Shown here in pieces: positions 13,278 through 21,329 of a stretch of 36,076 nucleotides of DNA. The stretch comes from a virus. Below the pieces are notes generated by a model that worked only from the letters and a program-made list of their open reading frames with translations, made no database searches and was not told where the DNA came from. The stretch covers positions 1 through 36,076 of IMG/VR virus record IMGVR_UViG_3300042112_000429. The stretch is one strand, 5' to 3'. Within the stretch, counting starts at the first letter, position 1. Each line of letters begins with the position of its first letter. Position numbers and translations under genes: made by a program.

Positions 13278-15191
13278 CTAGTAGGGGATCTTGTTGCCGG
13301 CCACGGTCCCGATCTTTCCGTAGGTGGCATCACCCAACGTCAGATACGGGCCGTCCGTGTAGGACGGTGTGGTCGGCGCGAGGTAGAGCTGCACGATCCA
13401 GTTGTCGGACGACACCCGATGACTGATGCCTTGGATGGTGCAGTCCTGTGAGAAGGTGCCGGTGCCGCCGGTCGGCCGCCGTTTCACGGTGACACGTTCC
13501 CCCAGCTCGAGGCCAAGCATCGTTGGCAGATGGGTGGACGTGGCGGTGCGTGGCTTGACCTTGATCGCCGGGATCCGGGTTTTGGCGTCCTTGCGGAGCC
13601 GCAACCGGTAGGCGGCCAACTGGCGGGCCACATAGCCGCCAAAGGTTGGGATCTGTGCGGCGTTGACGCTGTCGTCTTGTTCACCGTAGGCCGTTATCGA
13701 CGTTGAGTCTTTGACGGTGACGGTGCCGCCGTCATAGGTGACGGTCACGGCATTGCGGATCCAGTCCACATGGTTGCCGTCGATCTCGATGTCGTAGTAG
13801 GGCGTTTCGCTGCCCGAATCACCCAACGTTGCTTGTGCGGTGATCGCCGAACTGTTCGTCATCAACCATTGGCGGTCACGGAACACAATCTTGCCGTCGC
13901 CACCGATGAAAAACAGTCCTTGATCGGCGTCCGCTGCCGCCTGGCAGACCGACAGTGGGCTGCCGGTGCCGAGCCACGGACCCAGAACAGTGGAACCGGT
14001 TGATAGGTCACGGTCAGCGGCCGGCCAGCCGATGGCGTCCAAAATACGTCCGATGCGTGCGCCGGCACGGTCGCCGTACGGGTGCCCGTAACCGGTCAAG
14101 CCCGCCTGGTAGTGGTCAGCGACCGTGCCAGCAGCAAGGTTGCTGGTGTAGACGGCGAGCCCGTAGACGGCTGGGGTGATTGTTGCACCGACAGCTGGTT
14201 GACAGACCGCCACCACGGACGGCGCTGCGGGGGTGAACGTGACGCTTGAGGTGGCGGCGGTCAACGACCCGGACCATTGTTCCAACCCGTTGACATACAA
14301 GGTCAACGTGGTGGTCGAGGCGGTCAGCACCAGGTGGTGTGCGGATCCGGTTAGTTGGAAACCGGTGGAGGCCAACGCGTACGACTTGACGTCGGTTGAG
14401 TTGGAGTAGCCGACCGACAGGTAACCGGAAGCGTCGACGGTGATGCGGATCCAGTTTGTGGCGTCCAGCGCTGCACGCATTACCGATGTCGACCCGAGGT
14501 TGCCTTGCCGGAAGTTCCAGCACCAACCTTCGATCGTTTTCGGTGCGACGGTCGGCACGCCTGAGGCCACCCACGAACCGTTCGCGATTGCTATGTCGGC
14601 ACCGACCGGACGGGTGATCGCCAGCTCTGCCGGGGCGAACACACCGGGGTTGCCCCAATAGAAGTCGGTGACGTCGATGTTGCCGGTGGTGGCCGGCGAC
14701 GAGCCGCTGTCATCGACGCTTGCGAGCTGCCAGTAGGCGTGCGGGCTGTCGGCGGCGACCTCGGCGTCGTAGGCGGTGACTGGCTGTGCGTATTGGGCGA
14801 GCGGACGGAACGCGTCGACGCAGCCCAACGTGACGGTCGAGTCGATGAAATCGGGGTAGTCGATCGGCCAACCCAAAATGTAGCCACAAAACAGGGTGGC
14901 CGAGGTTGCGCCAGACGACGCCCGGATCCGCAACCGTTTCATCGGCAACAGCTGCCCGTAATAGGTGCCTGCCGTGTTTGACGGGTCGAACAGGCGGCTG
15001 CGGTTGTCCAACGTGACCTGGGCGGTGCCGGGACTGTAGTTCGAGAGTTCCGAGCTGCGTCCCCTTTTCGTTGACCAGTCGCGCACATAGTTGGTGACGT
15101 CCACCCAGGTGCATGACGCGATCGCGGTCAGCGGGTTGTCAGCGAACGCAATCTCGACGGTCACGGTTGCGTTGTCACGCCACGCAGCCAT
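13278..15191 (-). CDS. Large minor tail protein with LamG insertion
   Basis: This 637-residue protein has an N-terminal tail-tip part (VTNYVRDWSTKRGRSSELSNYSPGTAQVTLDNRSRLFDP, GYILGWPIDYPD) typical of actinophage minor tail proteins. A concanavalin-like lectin insertion spans about 145-345 (HAYWQLASVDD, GWCWNFRQGN, HHLVLTASTTTLTLYVNGLEQW). A C-terminal part follows (ADADQGLFFIGGDGKIVFRDRQW, SHRVSSDNWIVQLYLA). It follows the tape measure directly, where the distal tail/baseplate hub gene usually lies. The ATG overlaps the tape measure stop (TGATG). Confidence 0.85.
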   Translation of the reverse strand: MAAWRDNATVTVEIAFADNPLTAIASCTWVDVTNYVRDWSTKRGRSSELSNYSPGTAQVTLDNRSRLFDPSNTAGTYYGQLLPMKRLRIRASSGATSATLFCGYILGWPIDYPDFIDSTVTLGCVDAFRPLAQYAQPVTAYDAEVAADSPHAYWQLASVDDSGSSPATTGNIDVTDFYWGNPGVFAPAELAITRPVGADIAIANGSWVASGVPTVAPKTIEGWCWNFRQGNLGSTSVMRAALDATNWIRITVDASGYLSVGYSNSTDVKSYALASTGFQLTGSAHHLVLTASTTTLTLYVNGLEQWSGSLTAATSSVTFTPAAPSVVAVCQPAVGATITPAVYGLAVYTSNLAAGTVADHYQAGLTGYGHPYGDRAGARIGRILDAIGWPAADRDLSTGSTVLGPWLGTGSPLSVCQAAADADQGLFFIGGDGKIVFRDRQWLMTNSSAITAQATLGDSGSETPYYDIEIDGNHVDWIRNAVTVTYDGGTVTVKDSTSITAYGEQDDSVNAAQIPTFGGYVARQLAAYRLRLRKDAKTRIPAIKVKPRTATSTHLPTMLGLELGERVTVKRRPTGGTGTFSQDCTIQGISHRVSSDNWIVQLYLAPTTPSYTDGPYLTLGDATYGKIGTVAGNKIPY

Positions 15192-16789
15192 CAGACCGGC
15201 TCTCCACCGTTGCGGTAGTAGGCACGCAACGCATCAGCGATTTGGCGACCGGTTTCGGTCGGATTGGTCACGATGCCGTTCACGTTGACCGTGACGCTCG
15301 TTCCTCGACTAAACGATCCGATGGACTCAGCTTGGCCGGGAGTGCGGATGCCGCTGAGGCCGCCGGTGCCGCCGCTGACAGGAGTCGAAATGCCGCCGGT
15401 CAGCCTGCGTGTCTCCCGGCCGGTTTCGGTCGTGACCTGAATGGCGTGGGAGTCGAAGTAGGACTGGATCGCTTGCCAGGCTTTCTGGGGGTTCAACGGA
15501 TCAAACTCGGCGACGATGTCGGTCTTGACGGTGTCAGGGATCTCGTCGACCGTGGCCACGTAGTCGGCGAGCGAGCCTTGTGCGTCCAGCGACGCTGACG
15601 CCACGTCTTGGTAGTACTGCTCGGCGGTGATCTTGCCGGCCTTGTAATCGTCAGCGAGCTGCTGGAGGCGTTCGGCGTTGTTGCGCAGGGCGATCTGCAG
15701 GTCGATGAAACTCTTGCGACCGTCGATCTGATCCTGCAGCAGCTTCAGTTCGGCTCGAGCAAGACGGGCCTTGCCGGTCAGGTCCGCGGCGGAGTCGGCG
15801 GACTCGCGAGTGTGCTCGGCAAGCAGGCCGAGGTAACGCTGCGACTGCGCAGCAGCATCACCGAGATGTGTGACCGCTTCTCCGGTGTACTCGATTTCAT
15901 CCCCATTACCCCACAGGTCATCCCACCAACCGGCGACGCCATCACGAATCTTGTTGAACGCTTGAAGTCCGGAATCGCCGAGCGGACCCAATGCGTCTTT
16001 GACGTCTCCGACCACACCGAGGGTGTCCGCCAAGAGGTTTGAGATGTCGGACAACGCTGGCGCGAGTTCTTCGCCGAGCACGATCACGACTTTTTCGAAC
16101 GCGTCGTTGAGGTTGTCCATCGCGGCCCGATACTCACGAGCCTGCTTGACCTCCGACTGATCAAACACCTTCTCGTCGCCAACCGCAGCGAGCTGCTTGC
16201 GGATGTCTTGCGCCGACATGCCGACCAGTTCGGCGACGTCCGTCCAACCCTTACCGAGCAACTTGGACGCAGCCTGGGCGCGTTGCGCTGGGTCCGTCAT
16301 GCCGTTCAGCCGGTCGATGACGTTCAAAAATGTTTCTGAGGCATTGACGTTGCCGCTGCTGGTGCGTGCAATCTCAACTCCCAAGTCCTTGAAAACCTTG
16401 GGATCAATCGACTTGTTGAGCTTGTTGAAGACGCCGGTCAGAGTGTCGCTGCTGATGCCGATGTCGCCGGCGACCTCGACCCAGCGGCTGGCATCCTCGG
16501 TGGCAACGCCGGTTGCGTCTGCGAACTTGCCAATGGAGACACCGAGTTGCGAGAACTCGTCGGCTGCCTTAAGGGCGAACGTTCCTGCTGCGGCTGCGGC
16601 GGCGCCCAATGCAGCCGGTGACGCGGCTGCCGCCGTGAACGTGTCTTTCAGCGAACCGACGCCGGCCTTGAGTTTGCCGGTGAAGCCTTGTGCGTCAGCA
16701 ACCGACTTCTGGAAGTCCTTTAGCCCAGAGACGGCCTTGTTGCTGGTGACATCAATGAGAACACTGATGCGTTCCGTGAACCCGGCCAT
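15191..16789 (-). CDS. Tape measure protein
   Basis: This 532-residue protein starts with the usual tape measure opening (VLIDVTSNKAVSGLKDFQKSVADAQGF). It then has Ala-rich helical sequence, an ADEFSQLGVSIGKFADATGVATEDASRW motif and WTDVAELVGMSAQDIRKQL, long helical stretches, and a C-terminal tail (VNVNGIVTNPTETGRQIADALRAYYRNGG) often seen in this family. At about 1.5 angstrom per residue it predicts a tail near 80 nm, short for a siphovirus. No -1 frameshift pair of tail chaperones lies upstream, as would be usual. Confidence 0.88.
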   Translation of the reverse strand: MAGFTERISVLIDVTSNKAVSGLKDFQKSVADAQGFTGKLKAGVGSLKDTFTAAAASPAALGAAAAAAGTFALKAADEFSQLGVSIGKFADATGVATEDASRWVEVAGDIGISSDTLTGVFNKLNKSIDPKVFKDLGVEIARTSSGNVNASETFLNVIDRLNGMTDPAQRAQAASKLLGKGWTDVAELVGMSAQDIRKQLAAVGDEKVFDQSEVKQAREYRAAMDNLNDAFEKVVIVLGEELAPALSDISNLLADTLGVVGDVKDALGPLGDSGLQAFNKIRDGVAGWWDDLWGNGDEIEYTGEAVTHLGDAAAQSQRYLGLLAEHTRESADSAADLTGKARLARAELKLLQDQIDGRKSFIDLQIALRNNAERLQQLADDYKAGKITAEQYYQDVASASLDAQGSLADYVATVDEIPDTVKTDIVAEFDPLNPQKAWQAIQSYFDSHAIQVTTETGRETRRLTGGISTPVSGGTGGLSGIRTPGQAESIGSFSRGTSVTVNVNGIVTNPTETGRQIADALRAYYRNGGEPV

Positions 16790-16792
16790 GAC

Positions 16793-17254
16793 TCACCCCC
16801 CGAAGAACTTGCTGATTGATTGCTGAACCTGCTTGTCGACCCGACCGCCGACTCGGCGTTGCATCAACGTGACTGCTTCCGACCAGGTGTGCTTCGGTGC
16901 CGTGTGACCGTTCCAGCGCCGCAGCTTCAACTTGCGGCCCTTCTTGCCATAGCGCTGCACCGGGCCCGATTTGCCACGGTTGCGGCCTTGCTCGAGGACG
17001 ACCATCGGGCCGGACACGTTCGGCACGACTCGGAACGTGTGGTCGTCCACAATGTCGTAGCGGCCTTTGAGGTTGATCGGTTTGCGGCGACGCCATCCGG
17101 ACATCGACTGGTCGCCAAGATCGGCCTTGACTGCTTCGTCGACGTCTTTCTTGGTTTCGACGGCGACACGATTGAGGCGACGCCTGCCGGCCTCACCGGA
17201 GAACTCCCGCTGCAACAGCAGGATCTTCTTCTCCAGCGAGGCGAAGTCGCTCAA
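16793..17254 (-). CDS. HK97 gp10-like/tail completion-type protein
   Basis: This 153-residue basic protein has an N-terminal helix (LEKKILLLQREFSGEAGRRRLNRVAVETKKDVDEAV) and a C-terminal signature (NGHTAPKHTWSEAVTLMQRRVGGRVDKQV) that resembles minor capsid/tail-completion proteins. The position between tail-tube-like genes and the tape measure is unusual for that family; here tail chaperones would be expected. The start is a TTG one base after the previous stop with no Shine-Dalgarno, so translation is presumably coupled. Confidence 0.6.
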   Translation of the reverse strand: MSDFASLEKKILLLQREFSGEAGRRRLNRVAVETKKDVDEAVKADLGDQSMSGWRRRKPINLKGRYDIVDDHTFRVVPNVSGPMVVLEQGRNRGKSGPVQRYGKKGRKLKLRRWNGHTAPKHTWSEAVTLMQRRVGGRVDKQVQQSISKFFGG

Positions 17255-17255
17255 C

Positions 17256-17669
17256 TCAGAACGTGCCGTTCGACAGTGCGCCGGTCACCTGCAGCGAGGC
17301 CGAGTACTCGACACGGCCGCCGACAGCGGCCGACACGCTGTACTGGGCGACGTAGACGCTGCCTGCGATGCGGGGCTGCGACGCCACCGATCCCTGCGGG
17401 CCCCAGATGAAGCCGAGCAGCGAACCGGCCGACTTCGCCGTGGTCAGCTGCGTGTGTACGACGACGTCGTACGGGCCGGACATCGACAGGGTGTCGCCGT
17501 CCTGCAGCCCAGGGATGAACGCCTTGGCTGCGGTGCCGAAGGCGGTCACCTCAAGCTGCTCGACGCTCTGCGGCAGCGACAGGTTGTCGGCGTAGGGCGA
17601 CAGGTTCTGCAGCGCCTGGGCGGCGTTGGCGAGGTAGAAGGCGGTGGTGGTTCCGGCGCGGAAGGCCAT
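17256..17669 (-). CDS. Tail-tube-like protein 2 (shorter paralogue)
   Basis: This 137-residue beta-rich protein carries the stretch LEVTAFGTAAKAFIPGLQDGDTLSMSGPYD. This matches a stretch in the gene at 17706-18422 (LDVTVLTSTAKEFIPGIEMATFNVDMLLD), showing that the two are paralogues. Both fit the major tail protein fold. This copy lacks the C-terminal Ig-like domain. It may be the main tube subunit or a minor tube variant near the tip. Confidence 0.65.
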   Translation of the reverse strand: MAFRAGTTTAFYLANAAQALQNLSPYADNLSLPQSVEQLEVTAFGTAAKAFIPGLQDGDTLSMSGPYDVVVHTQLTTAKSAGSLLGFIWGPQGSVASQPRIAGSVYVAQYSVSAAVGGRVEYSASLQVTGALSNGTF

Positions 17670-17705
17670 GATGTCTCCTCAGGGGTGGGGGTTGTTGGAG
17701 AAGGG

Positions 17706-18422
17706 TTAGCGTCGTGCGAACGACACGAAACGGGTGCAGCTGCCGGTGCCGGTGACGTCGTCACGGATGCGCAGGTAGCGGTTGACGGTGGTGCCGGGTG
17801 CGATGACGAGGCGTTCGCTGCCGGTTCCGGTGACGAGCGTGAACGTCGCCAACGTGCTCCAGGTGGAGTTGTTGGTCGAGTGTTCGATGATCACCGAGTT
17901 GGAGGTCAGGCCGCTGTAGGCGGTGACGTGCAGGTGTGCGACGCCGCCGTTGGAGCTGGCGGCGCTGTTGTCGACCGATGTGCCGTTGGTGTCGATCGTG
18001 ATCGCCGTCTCGGGGTCGAGCACGACGCCGGCGTCGACGAGGCCGTCGGACTGGAACGCTGCGGTGACGCCGACGACGTCGGCGATTGCGGCGCTGGTGT
18101 TGAAGTTCAGCTCGTTTGACTGGATCTGCCATGTCTCGGCGCCCCGAGCGGTGCCCGACGGAGCGAGCGTGACGACCTGCGGCGTCGACTTGGCGGTGTA
18201 CAGGATGCCGAACTGGCTGCTGGCGGTGGCGGCGTTGTCGAGCAGCATGTCGACGTTGAAGGTCGCCATCTCGATGCCAGGAATGAACTCCTTGGCGGTT
18301 GACGTCAACACGGTGACGTCCAGCATTTCGGTCTGGTCATTTAGGTTGAAGCTGCGGGTGTAGCCCGAGAACTGGAGCAGTCCGACGTACAGCCGGCTGA
18401 CTTGTGCGGATGCGAACGCCAT
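17706..18422 (-). CDS. Tail-tube-like protein 1 with C-terminal beta domain
   Basis: This 238-residue protein has an N-terminal tube-type domain (FNLNDQTEMLDVTVLTSTAKEFIPGIEMATFNVDMLLDN, FGILYTAKSTPQVVTLAPSG). It has a C-terminal Ig/fibronectin-like domain (HLHVTAYSGLTSNSVIIEHSTNNSTWSTLATFTLVTG ... NRYLRIRDDVTGTGSCTRFVSF), as in tail proteins decorated on the outside. It precedes the shorter paralogue by 36 bp. The ATG is one base after the next gene's end. Confidence 0.7.
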   Translation of the reverse strand: MAFASAQVSRLYVGLLQFSGYTRSFNLNDQTEMLDVTVLTSTAKEFIPGIEMATFNVDMLLDNAATASSQFGILYTAKSTPQVVTLAPSGTARGAETWQIQSNELNFNTSAAIADVVGVTAAFQSDGLVDAGVVLDPETAITIDTNGTSVDNSAASSNGGVAHLHVTAYSGLTSNSVIIEHSTNNSTWSTLATFTLVTGTGSERLVIAPGTTVNRYLRIRDDVTGTGSCTRFVSFARR

Positions 18423-18833
18423 TTAGAAGCACACCTCGATCGTGAACTGGACGGCGAGGTAGTCGACGCCGTCGATCCATGTGATGACCTGAACTTCGCC
18501 GCAGTTCGTGACGACGGCGTAGTCGATGTCGGCGGTCCAGTTCGCCCCGTTCTGGACAGTGGCGATCAGCGACCCTGTGCCGGACAGTTCGCACAGTGCG
18601 TCTAGCGCCGCCTCGGACACCTCGGGGGTGGCGCGTGGTGCGTAGGCGGCGACGGTGAACTGGTGGACTGCTTTGGCTTGCTGGAACACCATGCGTGGAT
18701 CGAACGCTGGGCGGCCGATCTTGAGGCTGTAGGTGTTGACCATGTCGCCGATGTAGCCGGATGCGACCGACCAGCCTTCGAGGTTGCGCAGCACGTCGGC
18801 CATGTCGTCTCGGACTTCGGCGATCGTTGTCAC
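18423..18833 (-). CDS. Head-tail joining/tail terminator-like protein
   Basis: This 136-residue protein follows the connector gene with a GTGA overlap. It starts with a helix (TTIAEVRDDMADVLRNLEGW) and continues beta-rich (VHQFTVAAYAPRATPEVSEAALDALCELSGTGSLIATVQNG ... CGEVQVITWIDGVDYLAVQFTIEVCF). The alternation and the site between connector and tail tube agree with tail terminator proteins. No sequence motif proves it. Confidence 0.6.
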   Translation of the reverse strand: MTTIAEVRDDMADVLRNLEGWSVASGYIGDMVNTYSLKIGRPAFDPRMVFQQAKAVHQFTVAAYAPRATPEVSEAALDALCELSGTGSLIATVQNGANWTADIDYAVVTNCGEVQVITWIDGVDYLAVQFTIEVCF

Positions 18834-19447
18834 GCGACCCTCGGCTTGCAGTAGTACTCGACGAGCGCTGCGGCCATCGGGTTCAACGTTTCCCGAACAC
18901 GCAGGATGCCGGCGTCGAACGAAAGCCCGCCGAACACGGCGTCGGACGCCTTGAACAGTTGGGTGGCCTGGATGAGGCAGGCCTTGTTGACGTCGTCGGG
19001 GACGGTGGCAAACCCGAACTTGGCGGTCACTTGGACGCTTGGTCGACCGGAGGTCCACAGCGGGAACGTGGTGGTGTCGGCGTCGACGAGACGGATCATG
19101 TACCAGGGCAGTCCGTCGTCGCCGGCGTTGGTGGGCAGCACGATGAACTGGGTGTTGATCGTGAGGGTGGTGGCGTAGGTGCCGTCGTCGCCGGTGTCGA
19201 CCTTGACCACCAATCCGATGAGGGTGGAGATGTCGTCGGTGTGCACCAGGTACGTGGTGTCGGCGTAGTACTGGCGGTCGACGACGGCAGTGTCCTGCCA
19301 GAAGCGGCGGCCGCAGTGCCGGTCGATCTGGCGGGATGCCGAGTTCAGCGCTGTCTCCAGCTTGACGTCGTAGGAGGTGTCGGCCTGTCCGATGTTGAGT
19401 TCCGCTTTGAGGGCGGCCATCGAGGCGTATGCGTTGGTCAGCGTCAT
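18830..19447 (-). CDS. Head-tail connector (gp6-like adaptor)
   Basis: This 205-residue protein opens with a typical connector pattern (ASMAALKAELNIGQADTSYDVKLETALNSASRQIDRHCGRRFW). It has a central beta part and closes with a helix pair (DDVNKACLIQATQLFKASDAVFGG ... LNPMAAALVEYYC). Such adaptors sit under the portal and lead to the tail. In most related phages this gene directly follows the capsid gene; here a sugar/methyl-transfer cassette separates them. Its ATG overlaps the stop of that cassette. Confidence 0.75.
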   Translation of the reverse strand: MTLTNAYASMAALKAELNIGQADTSYDVKLETALNSASRQIDRHCGRRFWQDTAVVDRQYYADTTYLVHTDDISTLIGLVVKVDTGDDGTYATTLTINTQFIVLPTNAGDDGLPWYMIRLVDADTTTFPLWTSGRPSVQVTAKFGFATVPDDVNKACLIQATQLFKASDAVFGGLSFDAGILRVRETLNPMAAALVEYYCKPRVA

Positions 19448-20532
19448 GCGTTCACCTCAATGATTCCGAGCCCCCAGCAGTCGGGGATGTTGAGCCAGCG
19501 CCGACCGGTGGCGGCGACGAACTCCTCGATCGCTCGCTTGACCGGGTAGGTCGGGTCGCCAGCGGGTGCGCCTTCGGGGATCGGGAGTTCGGTGTCGTGG
19601 CACACGATCAGCCCACCCGGTCGCACCATGTGCTGGTAGCGGTCTAGTTCGGCTTTGGTGTGCTGGTAGTGGTGCGACGTGTCGAGGAAGACGATGTCGA
19701 ACGGGGCGGGCAGTTGTGTCTGGACCGTTTCGTCCATGTCGTCGCCTTGGATGAACGTCCAGTGCGGGAACTGGCCGATCGGCGGTTGGCTGTCGATGTC
19801 GACCGACCACAGGTGCCCGCCGGTCTGTTCCAGTGCGTGCAGCCATGCAATGGTGGAGACGCCGGTTCGGGTGCCCAGCTCGAGCACCTTGGTTGCCTTG
19901 GATCGGGTGGCGAGTTCGACGAACCGTGGCAGGTGCAGGTAGATGTCGGACGGTGTTGACGCGACCGTGCGGTACATGTCGGCGAGTGCCGGTTTGCGCC
20001 ACGACCAGACGTTGCCCTTCACGTAGACGTCTCGTTCGGGCAGCAGGTCAAGCACTGCTCGACGGACGGGCGGATGGCCGGCGTCGTCGCCGCACAGCAC
20101 GCCACCGGAGGCGAGTTTCGGCAGGACTGCTTGGATGTTGTCGTACACCTCGCGGTAGGTGTGTTCGGCGTCGATGAAGCACAGGGCGATCGGGTCGTCG
20201 ATCTGTGGGATGGCGTCACGCCAGCCGCTGCGCCATTCTCGGACGTTGCCGCCGGTGAGGGCTGCGACGTTGGTTGCGAAGGTGGCGTGGACGTCGCGTT
20301 CAGCGGCGAGGTCGTGGGAGATCTCGCCGGGCGAGCCATGCCAGGTGTCGATGGCGATCACTTCTCGAGGCCGGATGGCGTTGGCGAGGACGCAGGTGGA
20401 GCGTCCCTCCCATGATCCAATCTCGATGATGACGCCGGGGACGTTGTCGACCAGCCGGCCGAGTTCGGCAAGCCGGTCTTGTGATACCTGGTCAAACCAG
20501 TTCTCGGTGAAGGTGGCGGTGTGGGAGCTCAT
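19444..20532 (-). CDS. Double class I SAM-dependent methyltransferase
   Basis: This 362-residue protein contains two methyltransferase domains of the Methyltransf_24 type in tandem. Domain 1 has motif I at 37-43 (EIGSWEG), the acidic loop VIAIDTWHG and ALCFIDAEHTYREVYDNI with SGGVLCGDD. Domain 2 has LELGTRTG at 217-224, LWSVDID, IVFLDTSHHYQ (near 285) and PGGLIVCHD. Both keep the glycine-rich SAM loop and the D-x-x-H region, so both may be active. This type often methylates sugars, which fits the two glycosyltransferase genes before it. All three are joined by ATGA overlaps. Confidence 0.85.
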   Translation of the reverse strand: MSSHTATFTENWFDQVSQDRLAELGRLVDNVPGVIIEIGSWEGRSTCVLANAIRPREVIAIDTWHGSPGEISHDLAAERDVHATFATNVAALTGGNVREWRSGWRDAIPQIDDPIALCFIDAEHTYREVYDNIQAVLPKLASGGVLCGDDAGHPPVRRAVLDLLPERDVYVKGNVWSWRKPALADMYRTVASTPSDIYLHLPRFVELATRSKATKVLELGTRTGVSTIAWLHALEQTGGHLWSVDIDSQPPIGQFPHWTFIQGDDMDETVQTQLPAPFDIVFLDTSHHYQHTKAELDRYQHMVRPGGLIVCHDTELPIPEGAPAGDPTYPVKRAIEEFVAATGRRWLNIPDCWGLGIIEVNA

Positions 20533-21329
20533 CGGGGACGGAACCACACTTCCGGGCAGCGACGCTCGGCGATCATCTTCGGCCACGTGTCGTCGACGTC
20601 GACCGGTTTCATCCGGCGGCCGTCGACGTGGAACCCTTCTCGCAGGTACAGGTCGGAGCTGAGGCCGACGAGGGTGCGTTCGGCGATCTCGGGGTGGCAG
20701 AACGATCCCAACTTGGCGAGCGCTGCTTCTTTGCCACCCAGCCATGACAGATGCCATCCGGCGTCAGGCAAGGCGACGTTGGCGTTGCGGGTGTTGCGCA
20801 GTTTCTGGAACGGCCATTGGCCGAGCTGGCCGAGCTGACGGAACGTTGCGGCGACGGTGCCACCCCACGGGTCGGGATGGAGCCAATCGACTGCGAAGCA
20901 ATGCAACCGCTGCTCGAACGTGACGAACCCGGTGCGGGGCCGAACGTTGCGAACGTGCACGGCTCGGCAGATTTCGTCGACGTCGCCGTGCAGAACGATG
21001 TCGTCCGCTTGCAGTTCACGTTGGTTGTTGATCTGGCGGAGACCTTCGATGGCGTACTCGCGTTGCGCGAGTTCTCGGGCCCACGGGTCTGGGTCGTCGG
21101 CCAATGTCGGTAGTCCGGTCGCCCGGACGACGATCAGCTGATCGGACCATGCCGAGAACCGTTCGAGGTTGTCGGTCAGGTGGAACGGCTTTGGGTGGTC
21201 TTGGTGGTCGACGTCGGCTTCGATGGCGATGAACCAGTCGACCGCTGACGACATCTCCTCGAGCCGGCATTGCAGCATGTCCAGTTCGTTGTTGAACGGG
21301 AACACGTCGATGATGGTGGGGCGGCTCAT
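20529..21329 (-). CDS. GT17-like glycosyltransferase
   Basis: This 266-residue protein follows the family 17 (N-acetylglucosaminyltransferase-like) pattern. It has IIDVFPFNNELDMLQCRLEEMSSAVDWFIAIEADV, then AQREYAIEGLRQI, DDIVLHGDVDEICR (the metal-binding D-x-D type motif), GFVTFEQRLHCFAVDW, and GWHLSWLGGKEAALAKLGSFCH. It should transfer a sugar from a nucleotide donor in the cytoplasm. The acceptor could be the virion, DNA, or a host glycan; neighbours suggest a virion component. It overlaps both neighbours by ATGA. Confidence 0.85.
   Translation of the reverse strand: MSRPTIIDVFPFNNELDMLQCRLEEMSSAVDWFIAIEADVDHQDHPKPFHLTDNLERFSAWSDQLIVVRATGLPTLADDPDPWARELAQREYAIEGLRQINNQRELQADDIVLHGDVDEICRAVHVRNVRPRTGFVTFEQRLHCFAVDWLHPDPWGGTVAATFRQLGQLGQWPFQKLRNTRNANVALPDAGWHLSWLGGKEAALAKLGSFCHPEIAERTLVGLSSDLYLREGFHVDGRRMKPVDVDDTWPKMIAERRCPEVWFRPR

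Noticed and set aside
13846-14662. Further LamG gene on its own
   Set aside because: The lectin-like part is continuous with the 637-residue minor tail protein, so it is an inserted domain, not a separate gene.
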